From a virus, in IMG/VR virus record IMGVR_UViG_3300033994_002722, positions 1 to 25,477 of that record: a stretch of DNA of 25,477 bases; one strand, given 5' to 3'. A program made the translations under genes and the position numbers. Position 1 is the first letter of the stretch; each line of letters begins with the position of its first letter. Shown in pieces: positions 17,474 to 25,477 of the stretch. Under the pieces are notes generated by a model. That model searched no databases, had not been told where the DNA came from, and was given only the letters and a program-made list of their open reading frames with translations.

Positions 17474-19627
17474 TTACCCCCGCACTGTTTCATAAGCGCT
17501 GCCACCCCGGCGAATGGCATCCAGCGTCATGCTTGATGACTGCCGCGCAATCTGCCCTGCCAAAATCCGCAGCCGCGCCTCAACCCCCGCATCCGCGCCG
17601 CGCGCATCAATGGCGATGGAGGTATTGATGGTGGTGCCGGCTGGCGCGCTGCCATTGGGCAGCACCGTGCCGGCCTGGTTCGGCACAAACCATTCCGGGC
17701 CGCGTTCGCCAACGATATAGGGCTGTCCCGCCGACACCGGGCCACCCTCGGCGCGAAACAAGCCACCAATGGCGGTGCCGATATCATTCAGCCAATTCCC
17801 CGCACCAATGCTGGACAGCCCGGCCGAGGCCGCATTGCCCAAAGGCTCAGTAATGGTGCGCCGGGCGATGATGCGCGTCATGTCCTGCAATAGGCCCTTG
17901 AGCACTTCAGACAGCCTGGCGCCGCGCACAATCGCGTCCTCAAAGGCCGAGGAAAAGGCAAAGCCCAATTCCCGCGCTGCGTCGCGCGTATTTTCCGTGC
18001 TGCGCTTGATGCGCTGCTCGGCCTCCTCCAATTCGTTCAGCGCGCGTTCGCCTTCGCGGGCGATGGTCTCGGTTGGGATCGGCCTGCCAGCGCGCTCGGC
18101 ACGCTCCGCCAAATCTCCCAGCCGTTCCAGGCGGCGCTGATAGCGTTCATAGGCATTCTCATTGTCCAGGATCAGCCTTTCGCGTTCGCGCAGCAGGTCA
18201 TTCAACTCGCGTTCTGCCGCGCGATCGGCGGGCGGGATGGCGGCAACACGGCGGGTGGTGCCTTCAATGCGGCGCAGCGCCTCATCACGTTCTTGCAAAG
18301 CCAGGGTTTCAAGCCGGCTGCGATCGGCGGCGGTGATGCCACCGGCGGCCTCAGCCTCACGCAGGCGGCGGACGCGGTCCTCATATTCGCTATTGATGCG
18401 AAAGCGGTCATCGAGCGCGCGGCGCAATTCCTCGGCATCCGCGGCTGTGCGGCGGCGACGCGCATCGGCGGCCTGGGCGGCGGCGCTTTCCGCCTCGCGC
18501 TGCTGCCGTTCGCCGGAGGCCTGTTCACCGCGCGTGATTTCCTCCGCGAGTTCCTGATATTGCCGACGCAATTCCTCCAGCCGGGCGGCGCGATCCACCC
18601 CGGCCTGTTGCTGCGCGGTGCCGACCAGGCCGCTGCGGATGGTGCCGCGCCGTGGTTCGGTGGGCAGGCTTTGGCCTTCGATTTCAGCCTCAAGCCGGGC
18701 GATTTGCGCGCGCAGTGCCGTAGCCTCTGCCCGGCGCGCGGCCTCCTGCTCGGTTGGCAGCAAAAGGCCAGAGCCGCGTCGCACGCCATCCAGCACGCGC
18801 GCCGCGCCGGATAGCGCCTGGGCCAGCGTATTGGAAAGGCCGATGGCTTGATCCAGCCGGGCGAGGAATTGATCCGTCGCAACGGTGAGCTGCCCAAAGG
18901 CGCGCCCCACAGAAAGCGGCGCGCGTTCAAATTCGCCATTCAGCTTTTCAACGGCACCCAGCAGCGCGGGGAATACCGTATCGGCGGTGAGCTTGCCTTC
19001 GGAGCCAAGCTTGCGGAGTTCACCGATGGAAACGCCCAGCTCGCGCGCCAGCGCCTGCGCGAGGGTGGGCAGGCCTTCCAAGATGGAACGCAGTTCATCG
19101 CCTTGCAGCGTGCCCGATGCCAGGGCCTGGGCAAGCTGCTGGGTGGCGGCGGAGATTTCCTGTTGCGAAGCGCCCGAGGCGATGGCGATGCGCTGCAAGC
19201 CGCCGACGAGCGTTGCGACCTGATCCGAAGTGGCACCAATTTCCCGCGCGGCGATGGAAAACCGAGCGAAGGCATCCACGCTTTCACGCACCGCGACGCC
19301 GGTTTGCAGGCTATCCTGATAGAGCCTGTCATAGATCTCCCCGGCGCGTTCCACCGAACCGAGCGCGGTATTGAGCCGCCCCATGGATTGCGTCAGCGCA
19401 TCGCCGGCCACCACCACCGCGCGCAGCCCGGCGGCGAGGCCCGCGATCTGCACGCCGCGCACGGCGATATCCAGCAAATCCAGCGCGCGGGACGCACGTT
19501 CCGCCCCGCCCTGAATGCGCGCGAGGGAGCGTTGGCCGGTTTCACCGACCTCACGCAATTCCTGTTTTACGCGCGCGGCGTCGTCCAAGGACAGGCGCAC
19601 CGAGACGCGGCGGGTGGCGTCAGCCAT
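17474..19627 (-). CDS. Tail tape measure protein
   Basis: 717 aa from ATG 19627, with GGAGG 9 nt upstream; the start overlaps the stop of the G-T extension (ATGGCTGA). Residues about 60-260 carry the tape-measure N-terminal domain (GVAVRESVDAFARFSIAARE, then SGTLQGDELRSILEGLPTLA). Residues about 310-570 form a long Glu/Arg/Ala-rich coiled coil. The C-terminal 100 residues are Gly-rich (GGLFRAEGGPVSAG). It sets tail length and is short, predicting a short tail. Antisense frames across it come only from its Arg/Ala/Glu codons. Confidence 0.9.
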   Translation of the reverse strand: MADATRRVSVRLSLDDAARVKQELREVGETGQRSLARIQGGAERASRALDLLDIAVRGVQIAGLAAGLRAVVVAGDALTQSMGRLNTALGSVERAGEIYDRLYQDSLQTGVAVRESVDAFARFSIAAREIGATSDQVATLVGGLQRIAIASGASQQEISAATQQLAQALASGTLQGDELRSILEGLPTLAQALARELGVSIGELRKLGSEGKLTADTVFPALLGAVEKLNGEFERAPLSVGRAFGQLTVATDQFLARLDQAIGLSNTLAQALSGAARVLDGVRRGSGLLLPTEQEAARRAEATALRAQIARLEAEIEGQSLPTEPRRGTIRSGLVGTAQQQAGVDRAARLEELRRQYQELAEEITRGEQASGERQQREAESAAAQAADARRRRTAADAEELRRALDDRFRINSEYEDRVRRLREAEAAGGITAADRSRLETLALQERDEALRRIEGTTRRVAAIPPADRAAERELNDLLRERERLILDNENAYERYQRRLERLGDLAERAERAGRPIPTETIAREGERALNELEEAEQRIKRSTENTRDAARELGFAFSSAFEDAIVRGARLSEVLKGLLQDMTRIIARRTITEPLGNAASAGLSSIGAGNWLNDIGTAIGGLFRAEGGPVSAGQPYIVGERGPEWFVPNQAGTVLPNGSAPAGTTINTSIAIDARGADAGVEARLRILAGQIARQSSSMTLDAIRRGGSAYETVRG

Positions 19628-20317
19628 GGGGCGTTTCCTCCCTGCCGCGTGTGGCGATGCCTTCCGCCATGCCGATACGCATTGCCATCAACATTTCCGA
19701 AGCGGCCCAGCCCTGCGCGCCGAGATCGCGCGCGGCGACAAGCGCATTGGCGATGTTGAGCGTCATACCGGCCATGCCGGCCTCAGCGCAGGCGGTGCCG
19801 GCGGCCCAGCAGGCATGAGCCTCGACGCTGAGCGGTGCGTGTTGCGTGTAGGGGCAGCTATCGGCGCAATCGCGCGCGATGGCCGCGCAGCCGCGACAAT
19901 ATTCGGGCCCGCTGCCGAAATGCCATGCGGCGCGGGCCCTTAGGCGTTTCCCTCGGTGGCCACGGCAGCGGCGGGTGAGGTTGCGCGGTCCCAGAAGGCG
20001 GCGGCGATGTCATCCAGGTCCATCAGGCGTTCCACCGCATCGGGGGAAAGCGGGAGAGGCTTGCCGGAGGTGTCGCCGATGCCCTCCCAGGCGAGGATGG
20101 CGTGGCGAGCGAGGGCCTTGACCAGATAGGCGAAGGCGAGGCCGCGGGCCATGTCGGGGTCGAGGTCTGGTTCTGCCGCACGCAGCGCGCTGAGGCGGCG
20201 GGCGGAGGCTGCCTGGGCGGCGGCCATCACGGCGGTGGTGACCGGGCGGATTTCCACGCGGACGCCGCGCGGGAGGGCGAGCCAATAGGGCTCGACTGGT
20301 AGGTCGAGGGTGAGCAT
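19620..20317 (-). CDS. Tail assembly chaperone G-T, made by programmed -1 frameshift
   Basis: The first 124 codons are those of G. At GGGAAAC (19952-19946) a -1 slip opens a frame of 108 codons (19946-19623), closed by TGA at 19622-19620, giving 232 aa. The extension has no ATG, GTG or TTG near its beginning, so it is unlikely to be a separate gene. It carries a Cys pattern, PEYCRGC with two further cysteines (C-x2-C-x6-C-x3-C), suggesting a zinc site, then a helical end. In lambda, G and GT are made at a fixed ratio and load the tape measure; the same order (G, T, tape measure) is seen here. Lambda sizes are 140 and 279 aa. Confidence 0.85.
19905..19939 (-). promoter_or_regulatory. Stem-loop downstream of the slip site
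   Basis: Starting 6 nt after the heptamer, GGGCCCGC pairs perfectly with GCGGGCCC, and inside it GCCG pairs with CGGC: 12 base pairs with one bulged A and a 10-nt loop. Position and strength fit a frameshift-stimulating structure. It also covers the TAA-proximal region, so terminator function is possible, but there is no T-run. Confidence 0.8.
19940..20317 (-). CDS. Tail assembly chaperone G (unshifted product)
   Basis: 125 aa from ATG 20317, with GGAG 6 nt upstream; an open frame reaches 20464, but only this start has a ribosome site. The start MLTLDLPVEPYWLALPRGV and the helical Ala-rich body are typical of siphovirus tail assembly chaperones. The last residues, Glu-Gly-Asn-Ala, are coded over the slip site, with TAA straight after. 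Upstream, where the tail-tube gene would normally be adjacent, lies the inserted nuclease/helicase cassette, so this gene needs its own promoter or read-through of about 4.5 kb. Confidence 0.8.
   Translation of the reverse strand: MLTLDLPVEPYWLALPRGVRVEIRPVTTAVMAAAQAASARRLSALRAAEPDLDPDMARGLAFAYLVKALARHAILAWEGIGDTSGKPLPLSPDAVERLMDLDDIAAAFWDRATSPAAAVATEGNA
19946..19952 (-). promoter_or_regulatory. Slippery heptamer GGGAAAC for -1 frameshifting
   Basis: On the minus strand the zero-frame reading is GAG GGA AAC GCC TAA, so G-GGA-AAC fits X-XXY-YYZ exactly. Lambda uses GGGAAAG at the same place in its G gene. The shifted frame (GGG AAA, then CGC) is precisely the frame that stays open for the T extension. 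Confidence 0.9.
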
Positions 20318-20479
20318 GTGATTCTCCGTTTGGATGATTCTTGAAGCTGACCCGCTCATGCCGGAGCGGTAAAGGCGAGCGCGCAAGGGCTCAGGCCGAC
20401 CATTTGCGCGGAGCAAGTCCAAGTTGCTGATGCACCTAGCGCGAAGCTCGACCAAAGCTTGCATACGTGCTTCTCAGCC
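20318..20479. other. Divergent gap at the left junction of the nuclease/helicase cassette
   Basis: This separates the minus-strand chaperone from the plus-strand nuclease, so it should hold two divergent promoters. I see no convincing -35/-10 pair in either direction, no long palindrome, and no direct repeat shared with the right junction beyond an 8-base match expected by chance. Confidence 0.4.
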
Positions 20480-21301
20480 ATGATAGATCCACGGTGGGGG
20501 GCCAAGTCCATTCCTATTTCCACTGTTTACCTCAGTGTCGAGGGCCTGTGCGGCGGCGAGCAATGGCACGTCGACGACTTCGACGCGCTCGCGGACCTAG
20601 TGGCGGTGGTGATGGTCGGCAGGGCAAAACTCGTCGCGGGAATCTTGGAAGGGGCGGAGATCGGGCCGATCGTAACCAGTGCGGCCATGAAGGCTCGCCT
20701 GAAAAGTAGCTTGCTGCTTGAGGAGGGCAAGGACACTTGGCACCGGGACGGCCTGCTGTTCGAAACCATCTGCTGGATCATCGCGCGGAGAGGTTCTGCG
20801 CCGAACGAGGTGCTCTCTGATCCACATCGTAGGGCCACAAACCAGGGCGCGGATTCGGTCAAGGTCGTCTTCGATCCCGGGGCGCGAGAGCTCGAGAAAG
20901 TCACCGTCTATGAGCAGAAATGCTCCGACAAACCACGGGACAAGTTCCGCGATGAGGTGCTGCCGGCGTTCACGGATTGGATCACCGGCACACGAGATGA
21001 TGAGTTGCTCCAGATCGCGATCGGACTCTTGGCCCGCTTCAACCTAACGGACGCCGAGCACAATCGTGCCTACGCGCGTCTCGCCCTCGCGCCGCGCCCA
21101 ATTGCATTTCGCGCGGCCCTGACGGTGAGCCCCGCTACCTTTCCGCAGGGGAAATGCAAGAAGGTCTTCAAGGGTTACGACTGTCTGGCTGTGGCCCTGG
21201 ATGCGCGGTTCGGCGACACTTTCCCGCTGGACGACATGCGCGCGTGGTTCGAGGCGTTCGCCGCGGCGGTCTGGGCCAAGATCGAGGCGTTCAATGTTTG
21301 A
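20480..21301 (+). CDS. hamA-like: PD-(D/E)XK-like nuclease, HamA-like (Hachiman)
   Basis: 273 aa from ATG 20480; TTG 20459 would add 7 residues, and neither has a strong ribosome site. LLFETICWI (Glu95), GADSVKV (Asp125) and VYEQKCS (Glu145-x-Lys147) in order form a PD-(D/E)XK-type active site, as in DUF1837/HamA. The gene overlaps the next by 8 nt (ATGTTTGA), and the next is a Ski2-like helicase; this pairing defines Hachiman (HamA nuclease, HamB helicase) and the related AbpAB. In Hachiman, HamB is thought to sense damaged or abnormal DNA and release HamA for DNA degradation. The DUF1837 call is by motif and context. Another nuclease-helicase pair is possible. Confidence 0.65.
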   Translation: MIDPRWGAKSIPISTVYLSVEGLCGGEQWHVDDFDALADLVAVVMVGRAKLVAGILEGAEIGPIVTSAAMKARLKSSLLLEEGKDTWHRDGLLFETICWIIARRGSAPNEVLSDPHRRATNQGADSVKVVFDPGARELEKVTVYEQKCSDKPRDKFRDEVLPAFTDWITGTRDDELLQIAIGLLARFNLTDAEHNRAYARLALAPRPIAFRAALTVSPATFPQGKCKKVFKGYDCLAVALDARFGDTFPLDDMRAWFEAFAAAVWAKIEAFNV

Positions 21302-24300
21302 CGCCGGGACCGCCGCTTTGATCCGCTCGGCACCAGCGGTCGAGGGGGTCAATCCCGATATCCTGCCGCAGGAGCTCACTCGGATCTATGCGGAGCTGGT
21401 AGCTCTTAGACTGCGGGCCACCGACCCAGACGCGGCTGTCGAACGAGCTCCGGACCTCGACCGTTTGCTGCGCGTGGCGGCGGTCTACGAGGCCATCACC
21501 GACACTGCGCGTAATGCTGCGGACCGGCGTGCGGCAGCATTCGTCGCAGCCACCGCCTACCAGATCGTTGGGCGCATCGACACGCGCCGGGGCTTCGCGG
21601 GCGACGACATGCTGACAGCGAACGCGATCCACCCGGCCTTGGCGGCACCGCTCCTCTTCATCATCGCCGGGCAAAGTCCCGATGCGCGTGAAGCTGGCCT
21701 CCGCTTGCAGGGCTTGGCTGCTGAAGACCTCGTACTGACCGCACTGCTCGAATCGATCGCCGATCTGAGCGCTGAACGGTTCGAGGCCATCCTCGCGCGC
21801 GCGCAGCGGCTGCGGCAGCTGAGGTCAAGCGCCGCGGCTCCGCTTGAGTTGCAGGCCACCCAGGCGCTCTATGGCCTGTGCTGGTCCGGCTTGGTCCAAA
21901 TAGCAGCCTTGGCGTTGGACCAAGCCGCGCCGCAGACCGCCTTCCGGCGTGGTGATACCGCCCAGGCCACGTTCCGGAGCGTCGAGGCGTTGGCGATCGG
22001 CGATCTAGCGGTTCCGGGGGATGGTGGCGCGATGACCTCGGCCTTCACAGGGCCACGCCATCTTGCGCGTCTGCTGCGCGATGTGGCGGAGGGGCTGATG
22101 GGGTCGAGTTTGGCGGTTTTACCGGTTCCGGCTGGTGCCAAACCGGAGGTCTGGAGAAGGTGGATTCGCAATCGCGCGAGGTCGAAGCCGACTATCTGGC
22201 CCAACCATCGGCCAGCCATCGATGATGGACTGCTCGACGCTGGGCGTTCCGCGGTACTGGTGCTCCCTACCGGCGCAGGCAAGACCACCGTGTCGGAACT
22301 CAAGATCGCCGCCACCCTGGCTGCAGGTCGCAAAGTCATCTTCCTCGTGCCGACATTGGCCCTAGTCGACCAACTCAGGGACGACCTTGCGAGGAGCTTT
22401 CCCGATGACCTCGGAAGCGTTGCGGTGTCGACGGATGGCGACCTCTCCGTCCTCACCAGTGGTCCAGAACTGGGTGACATCGAGGTGATGACCCCGGAGC
22501 GTCTGCTGGCGACACTAGGCTTCGCGGACGCCGACGTGTCCGAGGTTGGGCTCATCATTTTGGACGAGTGCCACATCCTCAGTCCCGTTGGCGGGGGGAA
22601 CCGCAGTCTCGATTCGATGCTGTGCCTAATGCACGCGGCGAAGAGGGCTCCTAAGGCCGACTTTCTACTTCTGTCGGCCATGCTGACCAACGGCGAGGAG
22701 CTTGCCGCCTGGCTCACGACCCTGCTTCCGGGTGATGCGCGATACTATCACGATCCGTGGAAACCCAGCCGCCAAGCGCGCGGCGTAATTGTTTATCCGA
22801 AGGCGCCGCTCGACGCGCTCTCCAGCTACGCGCGATCGAAGAGGTGGGGCCGGAAACCCAGGAAGCCACCTCTGGAAGTCCCGGCGCACGCTTTATTTGG
22901 GCTGCAGAACAACTGGAACAGCGATCAGGCGCAGGACACCGCGCTCACAAGGCTCCTGCCGGACCCAGTACGGGTCGCGGTTGGGAGAGACGGACCCACG
23001 GCGAACGCTAACAAGGTTTCCGCGGCGATAGCTGCGCGCACAGCCGGCGCAGGCCTGAAGACGATTATCTTTGTACAGCAGGCCGACTACGCCTGCTCGA
23101 CCGCTAAAGGTCTCGCTCCCAAGTTGCCGGCCGTCGGAAATCTCTCCGCAGACGAGTTGACCTACCAACAGGAGATCGCCGTCGAGCTCGGCCCCACGGG
23201 ACGGTCTTTGGTGAACACGAAGGCCGGAGCGATCCCCCACAACGGCGACATGCTCGCGCCGGAACGACGCCTGGCGGAGTCCCTGTTCCAGCGGGCCGAC
23301 GGCGCCCGCGTCATTGTCGCCACCCCAACCCTGGCGCAGGGCATGAACCTGCCGGCCCAAGTTGCTATTCTAGCCGGCAACATCCGCAACGAGAACAAGA
23401 CACGGCAGGCGCTAAAGCAGCACGAGCTGCTGAACGCCGCGGGCCGCGCGGGCCGTGCTGGCCATCTGGCCAATGGCTTGGTGTTGCTGGTGCCGGAGCC
23501 GGTGGTGGGCTTCACGGCCGCGGCGGCTTCGGACGAGGCTTTCACTGCCCTAAGGTCGATCCTTCCTGCCAACGATCAGTGTGTGCGGATCGACGATCCC
23601 ATGGACCCGATCCTCGACCAAATCCAGATTGGAGGTACGCTCTCCGCCGAGGCTCGGTACTTCATGAGCCGGCTAAAGGCGGGTGAGCCTGATGACACTG
23701 CCGTGGATGCCGCTGTGGAGATGGTCCGCAGATCGCTCGGGGGTTATCAGGCAAAGCTCCGCGACCAGGACTTCGAGGCTAAGCTTGTGGCCCTCCGGAC
23801 AGCGCTCATGGCGGAGGCGGAGGAACTCAGTCCTGGCGTAGCCCGCGTCGCGGCGTTCACCGGATTGAACGCGCCGGCTCTACAGGCCCTTAGCCTGATC
23901 CTTGACGCACAGACTGAGGCGATGCCGTCCACCATTCAAGAATGGTGCGATTGGATTGTCGACCAGTTTGCTGCCGAACCAGTTCTCCTCGAGGCGCTGA
24001 TGGGCCAGGACGCCGACACCGTGAAAGCGGTCTGCCGCGGCACAAAGTCTGGCCCCGCTCTGACAATCGCCGAGTTCGGACGCCTAAAGGCTGGGTTGCG
24101 CGCTTGGGTGACAGGCGAGCCATTCGACCGGATTGAGATCGCCCTGGGCGTGGCCGCTGCTGATGTCGATGCCTGTGCTCGGAGCCGCGACTTGGTGCTC
24201 AAGCTCGCCAATCGGCGCCTCTACTTGATCGCGGCCGCCGTCGCCGAACTCGTGAAGGAGAAGCTGACGGCGCTGGCAGTTGAAGCCGTAAATCCGGCGG

Positions 24301-24515
24301 TGCTGGAGATCCTACCGATCGCAATTCGCCGGGGCTGGGATACGCCGGAGAAGGCGGCGTTCGCATATCGGCACCCCGATATCCGTGGCCGCGTGGCGGC
24401 TCATCGTGCGTATGCAGACCGGCTCGGAGCGACGCCCCCGACCGTTGGACGCACCTTCGCGGAAATCCTCAGTCTAATCGACGCAAAACTCGCGTTGGGT
24501 GTGCTGAAGGACTAA
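21294..24515 (+). CDS. hamB-like: Ski2-like superfamily 2 helicase, HamB-like (Hachiman)
   Basis: 1073 aa from ATG 21294, with GAGG 6 nt upstream inside the nuclease gene; the frame open to 21201 lies within that gene. The N-terminal 300 residues are helical and unrecognised. Helicase motifs are PTGAGKTT (325-332), DECH (424-427), LLLSAML in the SAT position, VIVATPTLAQGMNLPA and GRAGRAG (717-723), which are Ski2/Hel308 traits. The C-terminal 300 residues are helical. HamB of Hachiman is a helicase of this class and comparable size. It has only one partner gene and ends 271 bases before the tail-tube gene, which converges on it. Confidence 0.75.
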   Translation: MFDAGTAALIRSAPAVEGVNPDILPQELTRIYAELVALRLRATDPDAAVERAPDLDRLLRVAAVYEAITDTARNAADRRAAAFVAATAYQIVGRIDTRRGFAGDDMLTANAIHPALAAPLLFIIAGQSPDAREAGLRLQGLAAEDLVLTALLESIADLSAERFEAILARAQRLRQLRSSAAAPLELQATQALYGLCWSGLVQIAALALDQAAPQTAFRRGDTAQATFRSVEALAIGDLAVPGDGGAMTSAFTGPRHLARLLRDVAEGLMGSSLAVLPVPAGAKPEVWRRWIRNRARSKPTIWPNHRPAIDDGLLDAGRSAVLVLPTGAGKTTVSELKIAATLAAGRKVIFLVPTLALVDQLRDDLARSFPDDLGSVAVSTDGDLSVLTSGPELGDIEVMTPERLLATLGFADADVSEVGLIILDECHILSPVGGGNRSLDSMLCLMHAAKRAPKADFLLLSAMLTNGEELAAWLTTLLPGDARYYHDPWKPSRQARGVIVYPKAPLDALSSYARSKRWGRKPRKPPLEVPAHALFGLQNNWNSDQAQDTALTRLLPDPVRVAVGRDGPTANANKVSAAIAARTAGAGLKTIIFVQQADYACSTAKGLAPKLPAVGNLSADELTYQQEIAVELGPTGRSLVNTKAGAIPHNGDMLAPERRLAESLFQRADGARVIVATPTLAQGMNLPAQVAILAGNIRNENKTRQALKQHELLNAAGRAGRAGHLANGLVLLVPEPVVGFTAAAASDEAFTALRSILPANDQCVRIDDPMDPILDQIQIGGTLSAEARYFMSRLKAGEPDDTAVDAAVEMVRRSLGGYQAKLRDQDFEAKLVALRTALMAEAEELSPGVARVAAFTGLNAPALQALSLILDAQTEAMPSTIQEWCDWIVDQFAAEPVLLEALMGQDADTVKAVCRGTKSGPALTIAEFGRLKAGLRAWVTGEPFDRIEIALGVAAADVDACARSRDLVLKLANRRLYLIAAAVAELVKEKLTALAVEAVNPAVLEILPIAIRRGWDTPEKAAFAYRHPDIRGRVAAHRAYADRLGATPPTVGRTFAEILSLIDAKLALGVLKD

Positions 24516-24786
24516 GGGGATCCCGCAGCGGCCGTGACCTCCTGAGAACGTCTCGCCTCGCCCACAACTCTCCAACCAAAGCCGCACTGATTGTCCACTG
24601 TGCGACTCGATCCAAAAGTCCCTGTCTGACGCAACTATGGTCCAAGACCTTCAAATCCCAACGTCCGCCTTCGGATGAGCGACATTCAGACCTGAAGGGC
24701 AAGTTTGAGCGCAAACAACTAATCTGCAGCATCTATCGCCAACGTCCGAGTTGTCCCCGAAGCCGGCCTGCTCGGCCGACCGGACA
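24516..24786. other. Convergent gap at the right junction of the cassette
   Basis: No gene found; the 87-codon minus-strand frame here has no ribosome site or recognisable content. CGGCC-TGCTC-GGCCG (24764-24778) is a 5-bp hairpin just past the tail-tube stop without a T-run. CAACGTCCG occurs twice (near 24659 and 24740), and CGTCCGCCTTC...GAGCGACATTC near 24661 resembles short palindromic intergenic elements of alphaproteobacteria, but one copy is too little to name it. Confidence 0.35.
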
Positions 24787-25477
24787 TCACGCATACTCCG
24801 CCCCCGCCTGCTGGTTCCTCAACACCACCGTCATCATCCGCCCCGCCGTCGCGTTGAACGCCGCCCTGAAATCAAAGCTTGCCTCCACCCCCGCCGGCCC
24901 TTCGATCGGCGTCTTGGCCAGCGCCAGATAAACCTCATGCAGCGTGATCGTCAGGCTGCGATTGGCGTCCATCGTGAAGGCCATGGCGAATTCTGCCGGC
25001 GTGCCGCCCTGCGCCTGCGCCAGCAGCACCGTATTCTCAAACCGTACCGTGATTTGCCCGGTGCAGCGTGCAATGCCGGGATCCACACCCTCAACCTTCC
25101 GGTCAGCGCGGATGGTGCGCACCGTCTCCATCCCATTCGAAAAACTGAGCCGCGCGCCGGTCACTTGCGCCAGCGCCGCACCAGCGCGCGTGATGGAACC
25201 CTGCGCCTTATTGAAGGCCGTAAAGGCGGCGCCGCTTGGCGTGCCGCCGGAACTCGCCGCACCGCGGAGCGATCCCTGGCCCAGCAGTCCAATCGTCGCG
25301 GTCGCAGGACCGGTGGGCGTGAAATCCATCTCCAGCGTATCTGCGCGCACGCCCGTGCAAACATCAAAATTCGGCACATCGGGATAGCCGATTTCGATAC
25401 TGTTGGAAGGCAGCGCCGCAAGGCCTGAGGCAAAGCTATGGATGAAATTTGGGCTGGTGCCGCTGGTCGTCGGCGGG
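24787..25477 (-). CDS. Tail tube (major tail) protein, N-terminus outside window
   Basis: About 229 residues are visible, open to the right edge; the GTG at 25377 is internal, since upstream codons continue the same protein style (FIHSFASGLAALPSNSIEIG). The beta-rich, Gly/Thr-rich sequence (DTLEMDFTPTGPATATIGLL; RKVEGVDPGIARCTGQITV) fits siphovirus tail tube proteins with the Hcp-like fold. Its place before the chaperones and tape measure agrees. The transcript must cross, or end before, the inserted plus-strand cassette. Confidence 0.7.
   Translation of the reverse strand, partial: PPTTSGTSPNFIHSFASGLAALPSNSIEIGYPDVPNFDVCTGVRADTLEMDFTPTGPATATIGLLGQGSLRGAASSGGTPSGAAFTAFNKAQGSITRAGAALAQVTGARLSFSNGMETVRTIRADRKVEGVDPGIARCTGQITVRFENTVLLAQAQGGTPAEFAMAFTMDANRSLTITLHEVYLALAKTPIEGPAGVEASFDFRAAFNATAGRMMTVVLRNQQAGAEYA

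Noticed and set aside
24655-24700. Palindromic intergenic element resembling alphaproteobacterial CGTCCGC...GCGACATT repeats
   Set aside because: One imperfect copy only; no second copy in the window to support a repeat family.
24764-24778. Hairpin after the tail-tube stop as terminator
   Set aside because: Only 5 base pairs and no T-run; too weak to call.
20393-24781. GGCCGACC present at both cassette junctions (20394-20401 and 24774-24781) as a possible target duplication
   Set aside because: An 8-base match between gaps of this size is expected about once by chance in GC-rich DNA, and positions do not line up with clean junctions.
12010-25477. Reading the tail cluster as a gene transfer agent
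   Set aside because: Gene order is GTA-like, but the beta-helix spike, small hub and peptidase genes and inserted defence cargo fit a prophage or remnant better; no capsid genes are in the window to decide.

Overview
The window is GC-rich, with GC-biased third positions and long antisense shadow ORFs. It suggests an alphaproteobacterium, perhaps an Acetobacteraceae-type genome; that placement is an inference from composition and prophage gene style only. It is an accessory region: a phage tail module carrying several anti-phage loci, next to a BREX/DISARM-like island. No integrase, att site, tRNA, rRNA or CRISPR array is visible.

Left part (1-8862, plus strand): a tightly coupled operon. It holds the C-terminal part of a DUF499/BrxC-like protein (cut by the window edge), a compact PglZ-type phosphatase, a large DUF1156-type DNA methyltransferase, an unrecognised 167-aa protein on a TTG start, and a SNF2-family helicase. 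A 37-aa coupled stub follows, apparently the stump of a lost gene. Neighbours overlap or lie within a few bases. The set combines BREX-like parts (ATPase, PglZ, methylase) with a DISARM-like part (SNF2 helicase). The middle of the methylase gene is clearly AT-richer than its ends. After the stub comes an AT-rich 200-aa gene of unknown function.

Middle (9.6-12.0 kb): a DUF262/HNH (GmrSD-like) gene on the minus strand lies just past the tail-spike gene. It is flanked by two direct copies of the spike gene's last 66 bases. One copy is the real 3' end; the other is a decayed relic with an early in-frame stop.

Right part (12.0-25.5 kb, minus strand): a siphovirus tail operon in lambda/GTA-like order: tail tube (cut by the right edge), chaperone G, frameshift product G-T, tape measure, distal tail protein, hub-like protein, NlpC/P60-like protein, J-like tip protein, beta-helix spike. 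The G-T extension has no start codon of its own. It is reached by a -1 frameshift at GGGAAAC, followed after 6 nt by a strong stem-loop. The extension runs 108 codons and ends by overlapping the tape-measure start.

Between tail tube and G lies a two-gene plus-strand cassette: a PD-(D/E)XK-like nuclease and a Ski2-like helicase, best read as Hachiman (HamA-HamB). The tail module therefore carries defence cargo at two places, after the spike and between tube and chaperone, beside a third defence island.
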